DNA of 64,000 nucleotides, taken from Aquimarina sp. BL5. GTDB taxonomy: Bacteria; Bacteroidota; Bacteroidia; Flavobacteriales; Flavobacteriaceae. The stretch lies in the NCBI RefSeq assembly GCF_003443675.1, contig NZ_CP031963.1:496001-560000 (forward strand), written 5' to 3'. A program made the translations under genes and the position numbers. Each line of letters starts with the position of its first letter. Position 1 is the first letter of the stretch. The notes beneath the pieces are model-generated. The model was not told where the DNA came from and ran no database searches. It worked only from the letters and a program-made list of their open reading frames with translations. Positions 27,507-35,930 of the stretch are shown here, piece after piece.

Positions 27507-28301
27507 TCAATTAGAAGTAACTTTAAACCAAAAATCAATAGGAGTAATATCGGATACTATTTCTCTGTTTTTCGATCTACTTTGATCTCTTACAGGAGGA
27601 TTACCAGATATTCCTTGTCCTGTTGTACCGTTTGATCTCCCTCCTCCTCTACCGCCGCCTCTACCACCATTTCTTGCTGATTGCGTAGGTCTTGTTCTTT
27701 CTGACGTATTCCTTGCTATGTTAGCTGTTTTAATTCCTATAATAAGCTTATTAAAATTAATATCTGTTCTCGTATTTATTTTATTCTTAGGTATTTTTAA
27801 GCTATATAAGAAACAGCTATTTTGTTTATCTGCTCTTACATCTATAGCAATGCCCTCATTGTTTAGAACTGTATTAAATTCTTTGATTTTATCGTAATAT
27901 GTGTATAATGCCTTCTGTGGTTTATTATTTTCTAGCATATGATATATCTTTTTTATAATACTGTCATTGACCTCGGGATCAGTAGGCTTACTAGGTCTAT
28001 CCTCATTTCTTCTTGGAGGTCTTTGAGTTTTAACAATTGGATAGGTTACTGATACGTTTTTTTTCTTTTTTCCTTTAACATCAAAATATATAACTAATCC
28101 TTTACGTAATATTGAGGTTGCCACCTTAGGATCTATTGTCTTCATTGTTAAGTAAACATAGGTTTCGTCGTCATACACCGTATATGTTTCAGTATTATTA
28201 ACAACAGTAGTTGTATCAATTATAATATCTGCATTAAAAGAACTTGCATATATCATCTTTACCATAAACGTGCAGGCCAGTATCAAGAATCTCTTTTTCA
28301 T
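27507..28301 (-). CDS. Exported protein of unknown function with Arg-Gly-rich segment
   Basis: A 264-residue protein with a signal peptide (1-20, ending MIYASS). An N-terminal beta-rich domain (about 25-95; YTVYDDETYVYLTMKT, then GLVIYFDVKGKKKKNVSVTYP) resembles CBM9/DOMON-like sandwiches. A basic Pro-rich stretch follows (QRPPRRNEDRPSKP), then a helical part, then a low-complexity RGG-type region (NGGRGGGRGGGRSNG, about 209-223) and a C-terminal strand DFWFKV. RGG tracts are unusual in exported bacterial proteins. Its ATG overlaps the stop of the 96-residue membrane protein upstream by 4 nt (28298-28301), so the pair is translationally coupled. I do not recognise a function. Confidence 0.7.
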   Translation of the reverse strand: MKKRFLILACTFMVKMIYASSFNADIIIDTTTVVNNTETYTVYDDETYVYLTMKTIDPKVATSILRKGLVIYFDVKGKKKKNVSVTYPIVKTQRPPRRNEDRPSKPTDPEVNDSIIKKIYHMLENNKPQKALYTYYDKIKEFNTVLNNEGIAIDVRADKQNSCFLYSLKIPKNKINTRTDINFNKLIIGIKTANIARNTSERTRPTQSARNGGRGGGRGGGRSNGTTGQGISGNPPVRDQSRSKNREIVSDITPIDFWFKVTSN

Positions 28302-28588
28302 GTTTTTTTATTTTTTGAAGATGGTAATAAATCTATTTTTGGAAATATGGATACTCGAATTAGTACAGCAATTAATAGTATACTCATAACAATTAATAAC
28401 CAAATTCGATGAATTGATCTTATATCGTTTATAAAAGATATTTTAGCTTCTGTAATTTCGAAGGTTGTATATTGATACATTGAAATATTTCCCTGTTCTC
28501 TTGGATTGTAATCTGGATTTATACGTACAATTCCAAAAAATACAATCATACAGAATAATATTGCTGTTTTTAATATGTTTGGTTTCAT
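28298..28588 (-). CDS. Small two-TM membrane protein coupled to the RGG-rich gene
   Basis: A 96-residue protein with hydrophobic segments at about 7-22 and 61-83, separated by a soluble loop of about 38 residues (NPDYNPREQGNISMYQYTTF) and followed by a basic tail. Family unknown. The ATGA overlap with the next gene implies co-expression and perhaps a complex. Together they precede the GAF histidine kinase gene only by chance of strand; the kinase is upstream on the same strand with a gap of about 220 bp. Confidence 0.65.
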   Translation of the reverse strand: MKPNILKTAILFCMIVFFGIVRINPDYNPREQGNISMYQYTTFEITEAKISFINDIRSIHRIWLLIVMSILLIAVLIRVSIFPKIDLLPSSKNKKT

Positions 28589-28807
28589 AATCTAGAGATT
28601 TGAAATTACATATTAATGACTATAAAAACATTGAGAAGTTTAATCGCTAAGAAAGGTTTTCAGCGAAATGCTATTCTTTTTCTGTAGAATCTATTTTATA
28701 TCTAGTAATTACTTTGTACGACAAATTGATATTTTCAATACAAATAACTAAATACCCATAGAGAGTTTAAAAAAGGGAACACGAATATAATTTTATTAAA
28801 ATTTACT

Positions 28808-30010
28808 CTAAATTTTAGATATGGAAAAAGTAAACGTACTGCCTACTCCTTCTGTAGAAGTAACCGAAATAGCTCCACCTAAATTTCTAACTATTTTCTT
28901 TACCGTTGCTAATCCAATACCAGTTCCAACGTTACCGTCTCTGTCTTCTACTCCAACAACCGTAAAAAGATCAAATATTTTATCTAAAAAATTCTTTGGG
29001 ATTCCGTCACCATTATCCTTAACCACAAAATTGTAAAAACTTTCTTCTTCTGTTATAACTATATCAATAATTATCTCAGGTTTTGAATTATACTTTATAG
29101 CATTGGTAATTAGATTAATTAAAATCTGCATCAAGGCAGTTTCATTCGCAGAAATTAACTGAACATCCGAGGAAATATTAAATCGAACCTTGTGTTCGGA
29201 ATCAGTTATTCTCTTTAATTCTTCCAGTAAATGGTTAATTTGTATCTCAGTTTTTCCGTCTTTTATTATATCATCACTTTTATAAAACTTGAGAATCCCA
29301 TCAATATAGTCTCTTAGGGAATAAGAAGATGTCTTTAAATATTCTAAATACTGTAAAGATTCTTCATTAAGCTTATCTTTATTACCATCTTCTAACAGCT
29401 CTGTCAGCGAAATAATATTAGCTAAAGGGGATTTAAGATCATGTGAAACAACACTGGCGAATTTTTTAAGATCTTCATTTCTTTTTTCAAGCTTATCACT
29501 AAGTTGTGTAAGTCTTAAGTTTTGATATCGCTGTTCAAACAAGTTCACCACTTGCTTGGACATAGCTAATAATGCATCTTTTTGTTCAGAAGTTAACTCT
29601 CTAGGTTTAGTATCATACACACACAAAGTTCCCAACTTAAAACCATCAGAATCTATTAACTGTGCACCAGCATAAAAAATAGCTTGATGTTCATCAACTA
29701 AAGGATTTCCTTTAAACCGTTCATCTTTTCTAGAATCTGTTATGATAGTTAACGGATCATCTGAATTAATAGCATGACCACAAAACGAAATTTCTCTAGG
29801 AGATTCATTAAATGGAACTCCATAATGTGATTTTAAAAAATTTCGATCTTTATCAATTAATGCAATAAGTGATATCGGCACATCACAGATATACGATATA
29901 ATGGATGTGATATTATCATAACTTTCTTCTGGCAAAGTATCTAATAATCCATACTTCTCTAAAGCTATTTGTCGATATTTTTCGTTTTTAGGTAATACAG
30001 GCGCTATCAT
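28808..30010 (-). CDS. GAF-domain sensor histidine kinase (cytoplasmic, orphan)
   Basis: A 400-residue soluble kinase. The N-terminal GAF domain spans about 20-160 (LLDTLPEESYDNIT, ISLIALIDKDRNFLKS, EISFCGHAI, YAGAQLIDSDGFKLGTLCV), the form that often binds small ligands or pigments. A coiled linker (160-185) leads to HisKA with His190 in ASVVSHDLKSPLANI and then HATPase_c with N-box (LINLITNAIKY), G1 (VKDNGDGIP) and G2 (GTGIGLATVKKIV). No response regulator is adjacent, so it is an orphan. It lacks a TM segment and probably senses a cytoplasmic signal. Confidence 0.93.
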   Translation of the reverse strand: MIAPVLPKNEKYRQIALEKYGLLDTLPEESYDNITSIISYICDVPISLIALIDKDRNFLKSHYGVPFNESPREISFCGHAINSDDPLTIITDSRKDERFKGNPLVDEHQAIFYAGAQLIDSDGFKLGTLCVYDTKPRELTSEQKDALLAMSKQVVNLFEQRYQNLRLTQLSDKLEKRNEDLKKFASVVSHDLKSPLANIISLTELLEDGNKDKLNEESLQYLEYLKTSSYSLRDYIDGILKFYKSDDIIKDGKTEIQINHLLEELKRITDSEHKVRFNISSDVQLISANETALMQILINLITNAIKYNSKPEIIIDIVITEEESFYNFVVKDNGDGIPKNFLDKIFDLFTVVGVEDRDGNVGTGIGLATVKKIVRNLGGAISVTSTEGVGSTFTFSISKI

Positions 30011-30159
30011 TGGGGTAAATCTAAAAAAAATAATCTAATTCTAATTCTAATGATTACCATATAAGATATATGGTATTATTTATTTAAAGTCGTAATATTT
30101 TGTTATTTCTTACCATAGATCAACTATTTAGTGCATTTTTATTTTGAAATTTGTATTAA

Positions 30160-30167
30160 TAATTTTG
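30160..30167 (+). promoter_or_regulatory. -7 element of yqhD (TAATTTTG)
   Basis: TAATTTTG matches TAnnTTTG, 38 nt before the yqhD ATG at 30206. No -33 TTG lies at 19-nt spacing (the nearest is about 13 nt upstream), so this is only a partial match. Confidence 0.4.
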
Positions 30168-30205
30168 AATCAAAGTTTAGTCAACTTAAATAAGAATATA
30201 AAATC

Positions 30206-31366
30206 ATGAGAAATTTTGAATTATATGTACCTACCAAAATAATTTTTGGTAAAGGGCAAATAGAGAAACTTACTACAGAAGTACCAAAGGATAAGAAAGT
30301 TTTATTACTCTATGGAGGAGGAAGTATTAAGAAAAATGGTGTTTATGATCAGGTAATAGCAGCCCTTAAAGACCATAATATTATAGAGTTTTCTGGAATT
30401 GAAGCTAACCCTGAATACACTACACTGTTAAAGGCATTAGAAATAATAAAGAAAGAAGATATCGGCTATATGCTGGCTGTTGGAGGAGGATCTGTTATTG
30501 ATGGAACTAAGTTTTTATCCTCAGCAGCAGTTTATGAAGGAGATAGTCCGTGGGATATTTTAGCAAAGAGAATTAGAACATTAAAAGGGTTGCCTTTTGG
30601 AACCGTATTAACTTTACCTGCTACAGGAAGCGAAATGAATAGTGGTGCTGTGGTAAGTAGATCAGAAACGAATGAAAAAATGGTAATGGGTGGTCCTGGA
30701 TTATTTCCAGAATTTTCAATTTGTGACCCTACAGTAGTTCATAGTATTCCAAAAAGACAACTGGCTAATGGTATTGTAGATGCTTATACTCACGTATTAG
30801 AACAATATATGACGTATCCAGCAGATGCACCACTTCAGGATCGTTTCTCTGAAGGGATTTTACAAACCTTAATAGAAATTGCTCCTGCCATAATTAAAGA
30901 TCCGAGTGATTATAAAGCTGCTTCTAATTTTATGTGGTGTTGCACTATGGCCCTTAATGGATATATACAAAAAGGTGTGCCTACGGATTGGAGTGTACAT
31001 ATGATTGCACACGAACTTACAGCTTTTTATGGAATTGATCATGCTCGTACTTTGGCTGTAATTCTACCAAGTGCTTATACAAAGAAGTTTGAGCAGAAGA
31101 AAGAGAAACTTGCTCAGTATGCAGAACGTATCTTTAATATTAAAGAAGGAAATACAGAAGAAAAAGCAAGAGAAGCCATTAAAAGAACCGAAAGCTTTTT
31201 TCAGTCTTTAGATATTGACACAAGATTACGGGATTATACAGATGATTATGATGGATTTTCTCAAAAAGTCGCTAAAAACCTAACCGATCACGGAATGACG
31301 GCTTTAGGAGAACATCAAGATATCACTCCTGATGTTGCTGCAGAAATTGTAGAGATGGCGTATTAA
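30206..31366 (+). CDS. yqhD: NADPH-dependent aldehyde reductase, iron-type alcohol dehydrogenase
   Basis: A 386-residue iron-containing alcohol dehydrogenase. The start MRNFELYVPTKIIFGKGQIEKL and GGGSIKKNGVYDQV (around 36-50) are nearly the YqhD signature, whose Gly-Gly-Ser turn favours NADPH. The nucleotide/metal core has GGGSVIDGTK (around 97) and metal ligands in NGIVDAYTHVLEQYM and MIAHELTAFYGIDHARTL. E. coli YqhD reduces toxic aldehydes from lipid peroxidation, which fits a stress role. It is monocistronic with a strong terminator. Confidence 0.93.
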   Translation: MRNFELYVPTKIIFGKGQIEKLTTEVPKDKKVLLLYGGGSIKKNGVYDQVIAALKDHNIIEFSGIEANPEYTTLLKALEIIKKEDIGYMLAVGGGSVIDGTKFLSSAAVYEGDSPWDILAKRIRTLKGLPFGTVLTLPATGSEMNSGAVVSRSETNEKMVMGGPGLFPEFSICDPTVVHSIPKRQLANGIVDAYTHVLEQYMTYPADAPLQDRFSEGILQTLIEIAPAIIKDPSDYKAASNFMWCCTMALNGYIQKGVPTDWSVHMIAHELTAFYGIDHARTLAVILPSAYTKKFEQKKEKLAQYAERIFNIKEGNTEEKAREAIKRTESFFQSLDIDTRLRDYTDDYDGFSQKVAKNLTDHGMTALGEHQDITPDVAAEIVEMAY

Positions 31367-31391
31367 TAAATACTTTTACCTTTTATATTTA

Positions 31392-31425
31392 TAGAGCCTT
31401 GTTTTGTTAAAAAAACAAGGCTCTA
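31392..31425 (+). terminator. Rho-independent terminator of yqhD
   Basis: A perfect 14-bp stem (31392-31405 with 31412-31425, TAGAGCCTTGTTTT and its complement) with a 6-nt loop (GTTAAA), 26 nt after the stop. Confidence 0.85.
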
Positions 31426-31726
31426 ATCATTTAACTAAGTTAAATCTTCTTTTATTTTATTAATAAGTTTAGAAAATATAGTACAACGAATAGGATAAAA
31501 TGAAGGTTGTTTTGATAGTTACATTTTGTTTGTTAAAAAATGTCGTTATTTTTAGGGAATTTTCCGAAATAATGATGATAAATAGTTTTTCGATTAGGTA
31601 ATAAATGGTTAATACACAGCCTAAATATGGTCTTCCCTTTTATTTATAAAAAACCTAAAATAATTTCAATTTCCTGTAAAAATTTAAGTTAATTTTAAAT
31701 CAAATTAACCATTTAAATTAACACAA
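31426..31726. other. Intergenic region of 300 bp upstream of the GEVED protein gene
   Basis: AT-rich, with no convincing gene. A 33-codon frame at 31500-31601 lacks any support. The 5' flank of the gene at 31727 has no clear TAnnTTTG element. The promoter of 31727 must lie here, but I cannot place it. Confidence 0.5.
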
Positions 31727-34700
31727 ATGAAATTAAAACTCGTAGTACTCACGGCGTTTGTTATGGTCTGCTTTATGACTCAAGCACAACAAACTGGAAC
31801 AAAAGCTTTTTATCATGGAAAAGTATCTTCTGTAGAATATGTTTCCTCAATTGCATCGAGACCTAATGATCTTATTCCTCCAGATAATTCGGTTAGAGAA
31901 GCAAAAGATAAAAGATCGTTAGGAAATCAAATTACCACTGGTAAAGACCCGCAAACTGAAAACGATTATTTTTTTAGAAATAAAAACGTAATGGAGCAAA
32001 GTATTCAAAGGGCTCCTGCTAGTTTAGTTTTTGATACGTATACTTCAAATTCTCAACCTACAGATCCTTCCATTGCAGTAGGTCCTAATCATGTAGTAGT
32101 TGTATATAATACTGGATTTATGATTTATGATAAATCTGGTAATCAATTAGTAGGACAAACATCTCCTAATCCTGCCATTTTTCCTTCAGGTGGTTGCTGT
32201 GATCTTACTGCGTCATATGATAATGCTGCAGATAGATGGGTATTATCATTTTTAGGATCTGGTGCTCAGGTAGCAGTTTCTGATGGACCAAATCCAGTAA
32301 CTTCTGGATGGTATGTTTATAACATCTCTGGAATACAGGATTATCAAAAATTATCTGTTTGGAGTGATGGATATTATATTACTGAAAATACAGGTGGAAC
32401 AAATAAACTATGGGCTTTAGAAAGAGATGCTATGTTAGCAGGAGATCCAAATGCTCAAATTCTTGGTTTTAACCTTCCAGGAATTGTGACTAGCGGCTTT
32501 TTTAGTCCCCAAGCTTTAAATGTAACGGATGGTAATTTACCAGCTGCTGGAGGTGCAACTATTGTTTATCTGCAGGATAATGCCTGGAATGGTGTGTCAG
32601 TAGATCATATTAAGGTATGGACAGCAGATGTAAACTGGAATAATCCAGGGAGCTCTACAGTTTCTAATCCACAAGAAATTGTTACAACACCTTTTATTAG
32701 TGTTTTTGATGGAGGAAGCTTTGTTAATTTGTCTCAACCAGGAGGAGGTACATCTATTGATGCTTTACAAGCAACAATTATGAACCAAGCACAATTTAGA
32801 AAATTCGCTACTCATAATTCTGCAGTATTTAATTTTGTAGTAGATGCAGATGCTAGTTCTGGGGAATTGGCAGCGATACGATGGTATGAATTTAGACAAA
32901 ATGGAGATAATCAACCTTGGTCTTTATATCAAGAAGGTACTTACACTGCTCCGGATGGAAGACATGCTTGGCACGCAAGTTTAGCAATGGATGGTCAAGG
33001 AAATATTGGAATGGGATATACTTCTATGTCTGGTCCTACTACTCCTTCAACAGTAAGAGTAAGTTCTTATTTTACAGGTAGATTAAGTTCTGATCCTTTA
33101 GGAACAATGACGACAGCAGAAGAACTTATCGCAAATGGAACTGGTAATATTCCAGGTACACGATATGGAGATTATAGTAAAATTGATGTAGATCCAACAG
33201 ATGATTCTTCGTTTTGGTTTATCAATGAATATGTAAATGGCGGCAGAAGAGGTGTTGTTGGTAAATTCCAAATCGAAGCAGGTGTTCCTGATACAGAAGC
33301 ACCTTCTGACCCTACTAATTTAGTAGCTAGTAACATTACATCTAATGGAGCTACTCTTAATTGGACTGCTTCTACGGATAATGTAGGAGTAGCTAGATAT
33401 ACGATTTCTATAGGTGGTACTGTTGTAGGAACCTCTACAACTGCTAACTTTAGTGTTACAGGGCTTTCTCCTTTAACCTCATATACTGCTTCGGTAACTG
33501 CAGAAGACGCTGCTGGAAATGTTTCTGGAAGTGCCACTACCTCATTTACCACGATAGACGGAAGTACTGCGGTTTATTGTGATTCTGCAAGTACTAATGT
33601 AAATGATGAATTTATTAGTAATGTTCAATTGAATACAATTAATAATGGTTCTGGAGCTCAATTTTATTCTGATTTTACTGGAATTTCTACTGATTTAAAT
33701 GAAGGCCAAACATATACAGTTACCGTTACTCCTACTTGGACCGGTACTGTTTATGCTGAGGGATATGCAGTTTGGATTGATTATAACAATAATGGAGATT
33801 TTGATGATGCAGGAGAACTTGTTTGGTCAAAATCACCATCTACGGATACTCCTAGTAGTGGATCATTTACAGTTCCAACAGGAACTTCCGAAACTTCAGT
33901 GAGAATGAGAATCTCTATGAAATATAATGCAATTCCAACTTCTTGTGAAACTTTTACCTATGGTGAAGTAGAAGATTACACTATTAATTTAGGTACCAAT
34001 GGAGGTGGCGGAACATCTGGCGAAATTGCAGCATATTATTTTGAAACTGGATTTGAAGGCTGGATAGATGGAGGAAGTGATTGCGCACGCATCAATAATA
34101 GTGCACGTGCATTTGAAGGAGATTTTTCGATTAGACTTCGTGATAATAGTGCTTCATCTAATGCAGTGTCTCCAATACTTGATTTAACCGGAAATACCGA
34201 AGTATCTATCGAATTCCACACCTTTGCGAATGCTATGGAAAATGGTGAAGATTACTTTATTGAATTCTTTAACGGTTCTTCTTATGAAGTGATTGGGCAA
34301 TATGTAACAGGTACAGATTTTAATAATGGTTCTTTCTTTACCGATACTATTGTATTAGATGCCGGAACTTATAATTTTAATGCAAGTAATAGATTTCGTA
34401 TACGTTGCGATGCTAGTGTAAATAATGATCAGGTATATTTTGATCAAATAATTATTCGTGGTGATAATGCAAGAAGTACTACTCCTGCAAATGCAGAAGA
34501 TACAAATGAAACTGCAGAAGTAGTATCCTTCACAAGAATAGCTAATAAGAGTATCCAATTATATCCTATTCCTGCAACTTCAACATTAAATATTGAAATT
34601 AATGAAGGGACATTCGATGAGATTATTATGATTTCTTCAAATGGGACTATTGTAAAAAAGATAAATCCAAAAACATCTTCTTTTGGAGTTGATATTTCTC

Positions 34701-34783
34701 AATTCGCTGATGGCTTGTATTTTGTTAGATTTACTAATTCTAATGGATTAGCAATTACAAAACGATTTATAGTAAAGAAGTAA
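31727..34783 (+). CDS. T9SS-secreted multidomain protein (propeller-like, FN3, GEVED, sorting domain)
   Basis: A 1018-residue surface or secreted protein. Signal peptide 1-20 (ending MTQAQ). Residues about 95-515 look like a repeat-rich beta-propeller (PSIAVGPNHVVVVYN, DRWVLSFLGSG, HAWHASLAMDGQGNIGMGY), of the sialidase-like sort but without recognisable catalytic residues. An FN3 domain spans about 525-609 (APSDPTNLVASNITSNGATL). A GEVED domain spans about 615-755 (YAVWIDYNNNGDFDDAGEL, FTYGEVEDYTINLG). Residues about 768-915 are a jelly-roll (YYFETGFEGWIDGG), and 942-1018 a T9SS type-A sorting domain ending ITKRFIVKK. It is probably an adhesin or a large secreted hydrolase accessory protein; function unassigned. 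Confidence 0.82.
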   Translation: MKLKLVVLTAFVMVCFMTQAQQTGTKAFYHGKVSSVEYVSSIASRPNDLIPPDNSVREAKDKRSLGNQITTGKDPQTENDYFFRNKNVMEQSIQRAPASLVFDTYTSNSQPTDPSIAVGPNHVVVVYNTGFMIYDKSGNQLVGQTSPNPAIFPSGGCCDLTASYDNAADRWVLSFLGSGAQVAVSDGPNPVTSGWYVYNISGIQDYQKLSVWSDGYYITENTGGTNKLWALERDAMLAGDPNAQILGFNLPGIVTSGFFSPQALNVTDGNLPAAGGATIVYLQDNAWNGVSVDHIKVWTADVNWNNPGSSTVSNPQEIVTTPFISVFDGGSFVNLSQPGGGTSIDALQATIMNQAQFRKFATHNSAVFNFVVDADASSGELAAIRWYEFRQNGDNQPWSLYQEGTYTAPDGRHAWHASLAMDGQGNIGMGYTSMSGPTTPSTVRVSSYFTGRLSSDPLGTMTTAEELIANGTGNIPGTRYGDYSKIDVDPTDDSSFWFINEYVNGGRRGVVGKFQIEAGVPDTEAPSDPTNLVASNITSNGATLNWTASTDNVGVARYTISIGGTVVGTSTTANFSVTGLSPLTSYTASVTAEDAAGNVSGSATTSFTTIDGSTAVYCDSASTNVNDEFISNVQLNTINNGSGAQFYSDFTGISTDLNEGQTYTVTVTPTWTGTVYAEGYAVWIDYNNNGDFDDAGELVWSKSPSTDTPSSGSFTVPTGTSETSVRMRISMKYNAIPTSCETFTYGEVEDYTINLGTNGGGGTSGEIAAYYFETGFEGWIDGGSDCARINNSARAFEGDFSIRLRDNSASSNAVSPILDLTGNTEVSIEFHTFANAMENGEDYFIEFFNGSSYEVIGQYVTGTDFNNGSFFTDTIVLDAGTYNFNASNRFRIRCDASVNNDQVYFDQIIIRGDNARSTTPANAEDTNETAEVVSFTRIANKSIQLYPIPATSTLNIEINEGTFDEIIMISSNGTIVKKINPKTSSFGVDISQFADGLYFVRFTNSNGLAITKRFIVKK

Positions 34784-34814
34784 CTATAAATATTTATTAG
34801 CCAATAAGTATTAG

Positions 34815-34848
34815 AAAAGGCTGTCGTCACTATGATCGGCAGCCTTTT
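34815..34848 (+). terminator. Rho-independent terminator after the GEVED gene
   Basis: A 12-bp stem (34815-34826 with 34837-34848, one G-U pair) with a 10-nt loop, ending in a T-run. It lies between the converging 31727-34783 and pldA genes. Confidence 0.75.
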
Positions 34849-34892
34849 TATATAGTATAAACACTAAAGTTTTCAAAACAATAGAATGTAAG

Positions 34893-35789
34893 CTACCTCC
34901 ATTGTAGAAGAGACAAACCAATTCCAAAAGTTGTTTGATTATGATTATAATCTATTAAACTTTCTCCATACCCATGAAATATTTGTGCGTGAATCTGTAG
35001 TTGACCTAAAATCTCAATTGCATAATCTAGTCGTATACTACCTCTATTATTATCTCCACCTCTTAATGAGTGTCTTCCTAGTATACTTATATCATGTTTG
35101 CCTTTAGAAAAAGCTGCTAAAAATTCTGTTCTGCCCACATAGTTTTCTATACCAGGATTGTTATCTTCTATAGCATCCTCTGTCAATCGCCACCAAGGCC
35201 TTAACATAAAACTCCAAGAAGGGTTTTCCCATCCAAACTGTAAGACAATTCGATTCCAACTTCTTGATAATGGATTTGATCTTCCATTACTCTGATGATT
35301 TATACCAATACCTGCTAATACTCCATTTAATCCTAAAATTTTATAGGGAGTAGGAACAACCAACATTATTTCCGGTTCGTAATTAGTTTCTCTAAATGGT
35401 CTAGAAATATTAGCACTATACAATTGCCAGCGTGAAGATTGCGTATACCCTATCCAAAGATCACCTCCTATCTTTTTTCCAAATAAATTTCTAAAAGCTC
35501 TAGTTTTGAAACTTAATTGAAATTTTAATTCAGTATCAGAAAAATCAGAAGATTCTTCTACTGAATTAAGAGGGTTAGCACTAGTTGGAAAATTATTTAT
35601 ATCTGTTGTATAATTGGCTAATAAAAAATAAACGGGCTTATAGGGTTCAATTTTAAATCGTTTTATACTATCGCTACTTTGTATTCTCCATCTTTTGGAT
35701 AAACTTCCTCCAGAATCTTCCATAATACTTTGGCCGTGACTATGAGAAAATGTGATAACAAATAAAATTACAGTAATTAATACTTTCAT
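34893..35789 (-). CDS. pldA: Outer-membrane phospholipase A1 (OMPLA)
   Basis: About 298 aa from the ATG at 35789, which begins a good signal (MKVLITVILFVITFSHSHGQ); the longer frame starts 8 codons earlier. It is an outer-membrane barrel with the OMPLA signature GINHQSNGRSNPLSRSWNR. His165 and Ser167 are the catalytic pair and Asn179 lies 14 residues after the His, exactly the spacing of His142-Ser144-Asn156 in E. coli PldA. It hydrolyses phospholipids that reach the outer leaflet when membrane integrity is lost, and dimerises with Ca2+. The preceding long N-terminal region up to residue 80 is extra relative to the E. coli enzyme. All catalytic residues are intact. Confidence 0.95.
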   Translation of the reverse strand: MKVLITVILFVITFSHSHGQSIMEDSGGSLSKRWRIQSSDSIKRFKIEPYKPVYFLLANYTTDINNFPTSANPLNSVEESSDFSDTELKFQLSFKTRAFRNLFGKKIGGDLWIGYTQSSRWQLYSANISRPFRETNYEPEIMLVVPTPYKILGLNGVLAGIGINHQSNGRSNPLSRSWNRIVLQFGWENPSWSFMLRPWWRLTEDAIEDNNPGIENYVGRTEFLAAFSKGKHDISILGRHSLRGGDNNRGSIRLDYAIEILGQLQIHAQIFHGYGESLIDYNHNQTTFGIGLSLLQWR

Positions 35790-35879
35790 AAACGTTTTAC
35801 TTACGCATTCCAAAATTCATACATAATAATGAAAAGAGTATTATTGATTAGTGTTTTACTAAACCTAATTAGAGATAAA

Positions 35880-35910
35880 AAAACCAGTAAAACTTCTTTT
35901 TACTGGTTTT
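35880..35910 (-). terminator. Terminator of the S9 peptidase gene
   Basis: A 13-bp perfect stem (35880-35892 with 35898-35910, AAAACCAGTAAAA and its complement) with a 5-nt loop. On the minus strand it is followed by a T-run, 20 nt past the S9 stop codon at 35931. Confidence 0.8.
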
Positions 35911-35930
35911 AGTATATACTTCAAAATAAT

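Noticed and set aside
31500..31601. 33-codon frame upstream of the GEVED gene
   Set aside because: No ribosome-binding or promoter context and no recognisable character apart from a short hydrophobic start; expected by chance in AT-rich DNA.
33172..33552. 126-codon open frame on the minus strand inside the GEVED gene
   Set aside because: Shadow of the T9SS gene. The FN3 coding strand has strong domain evidence; the reverse frame shows no motif and arises from codon bias.
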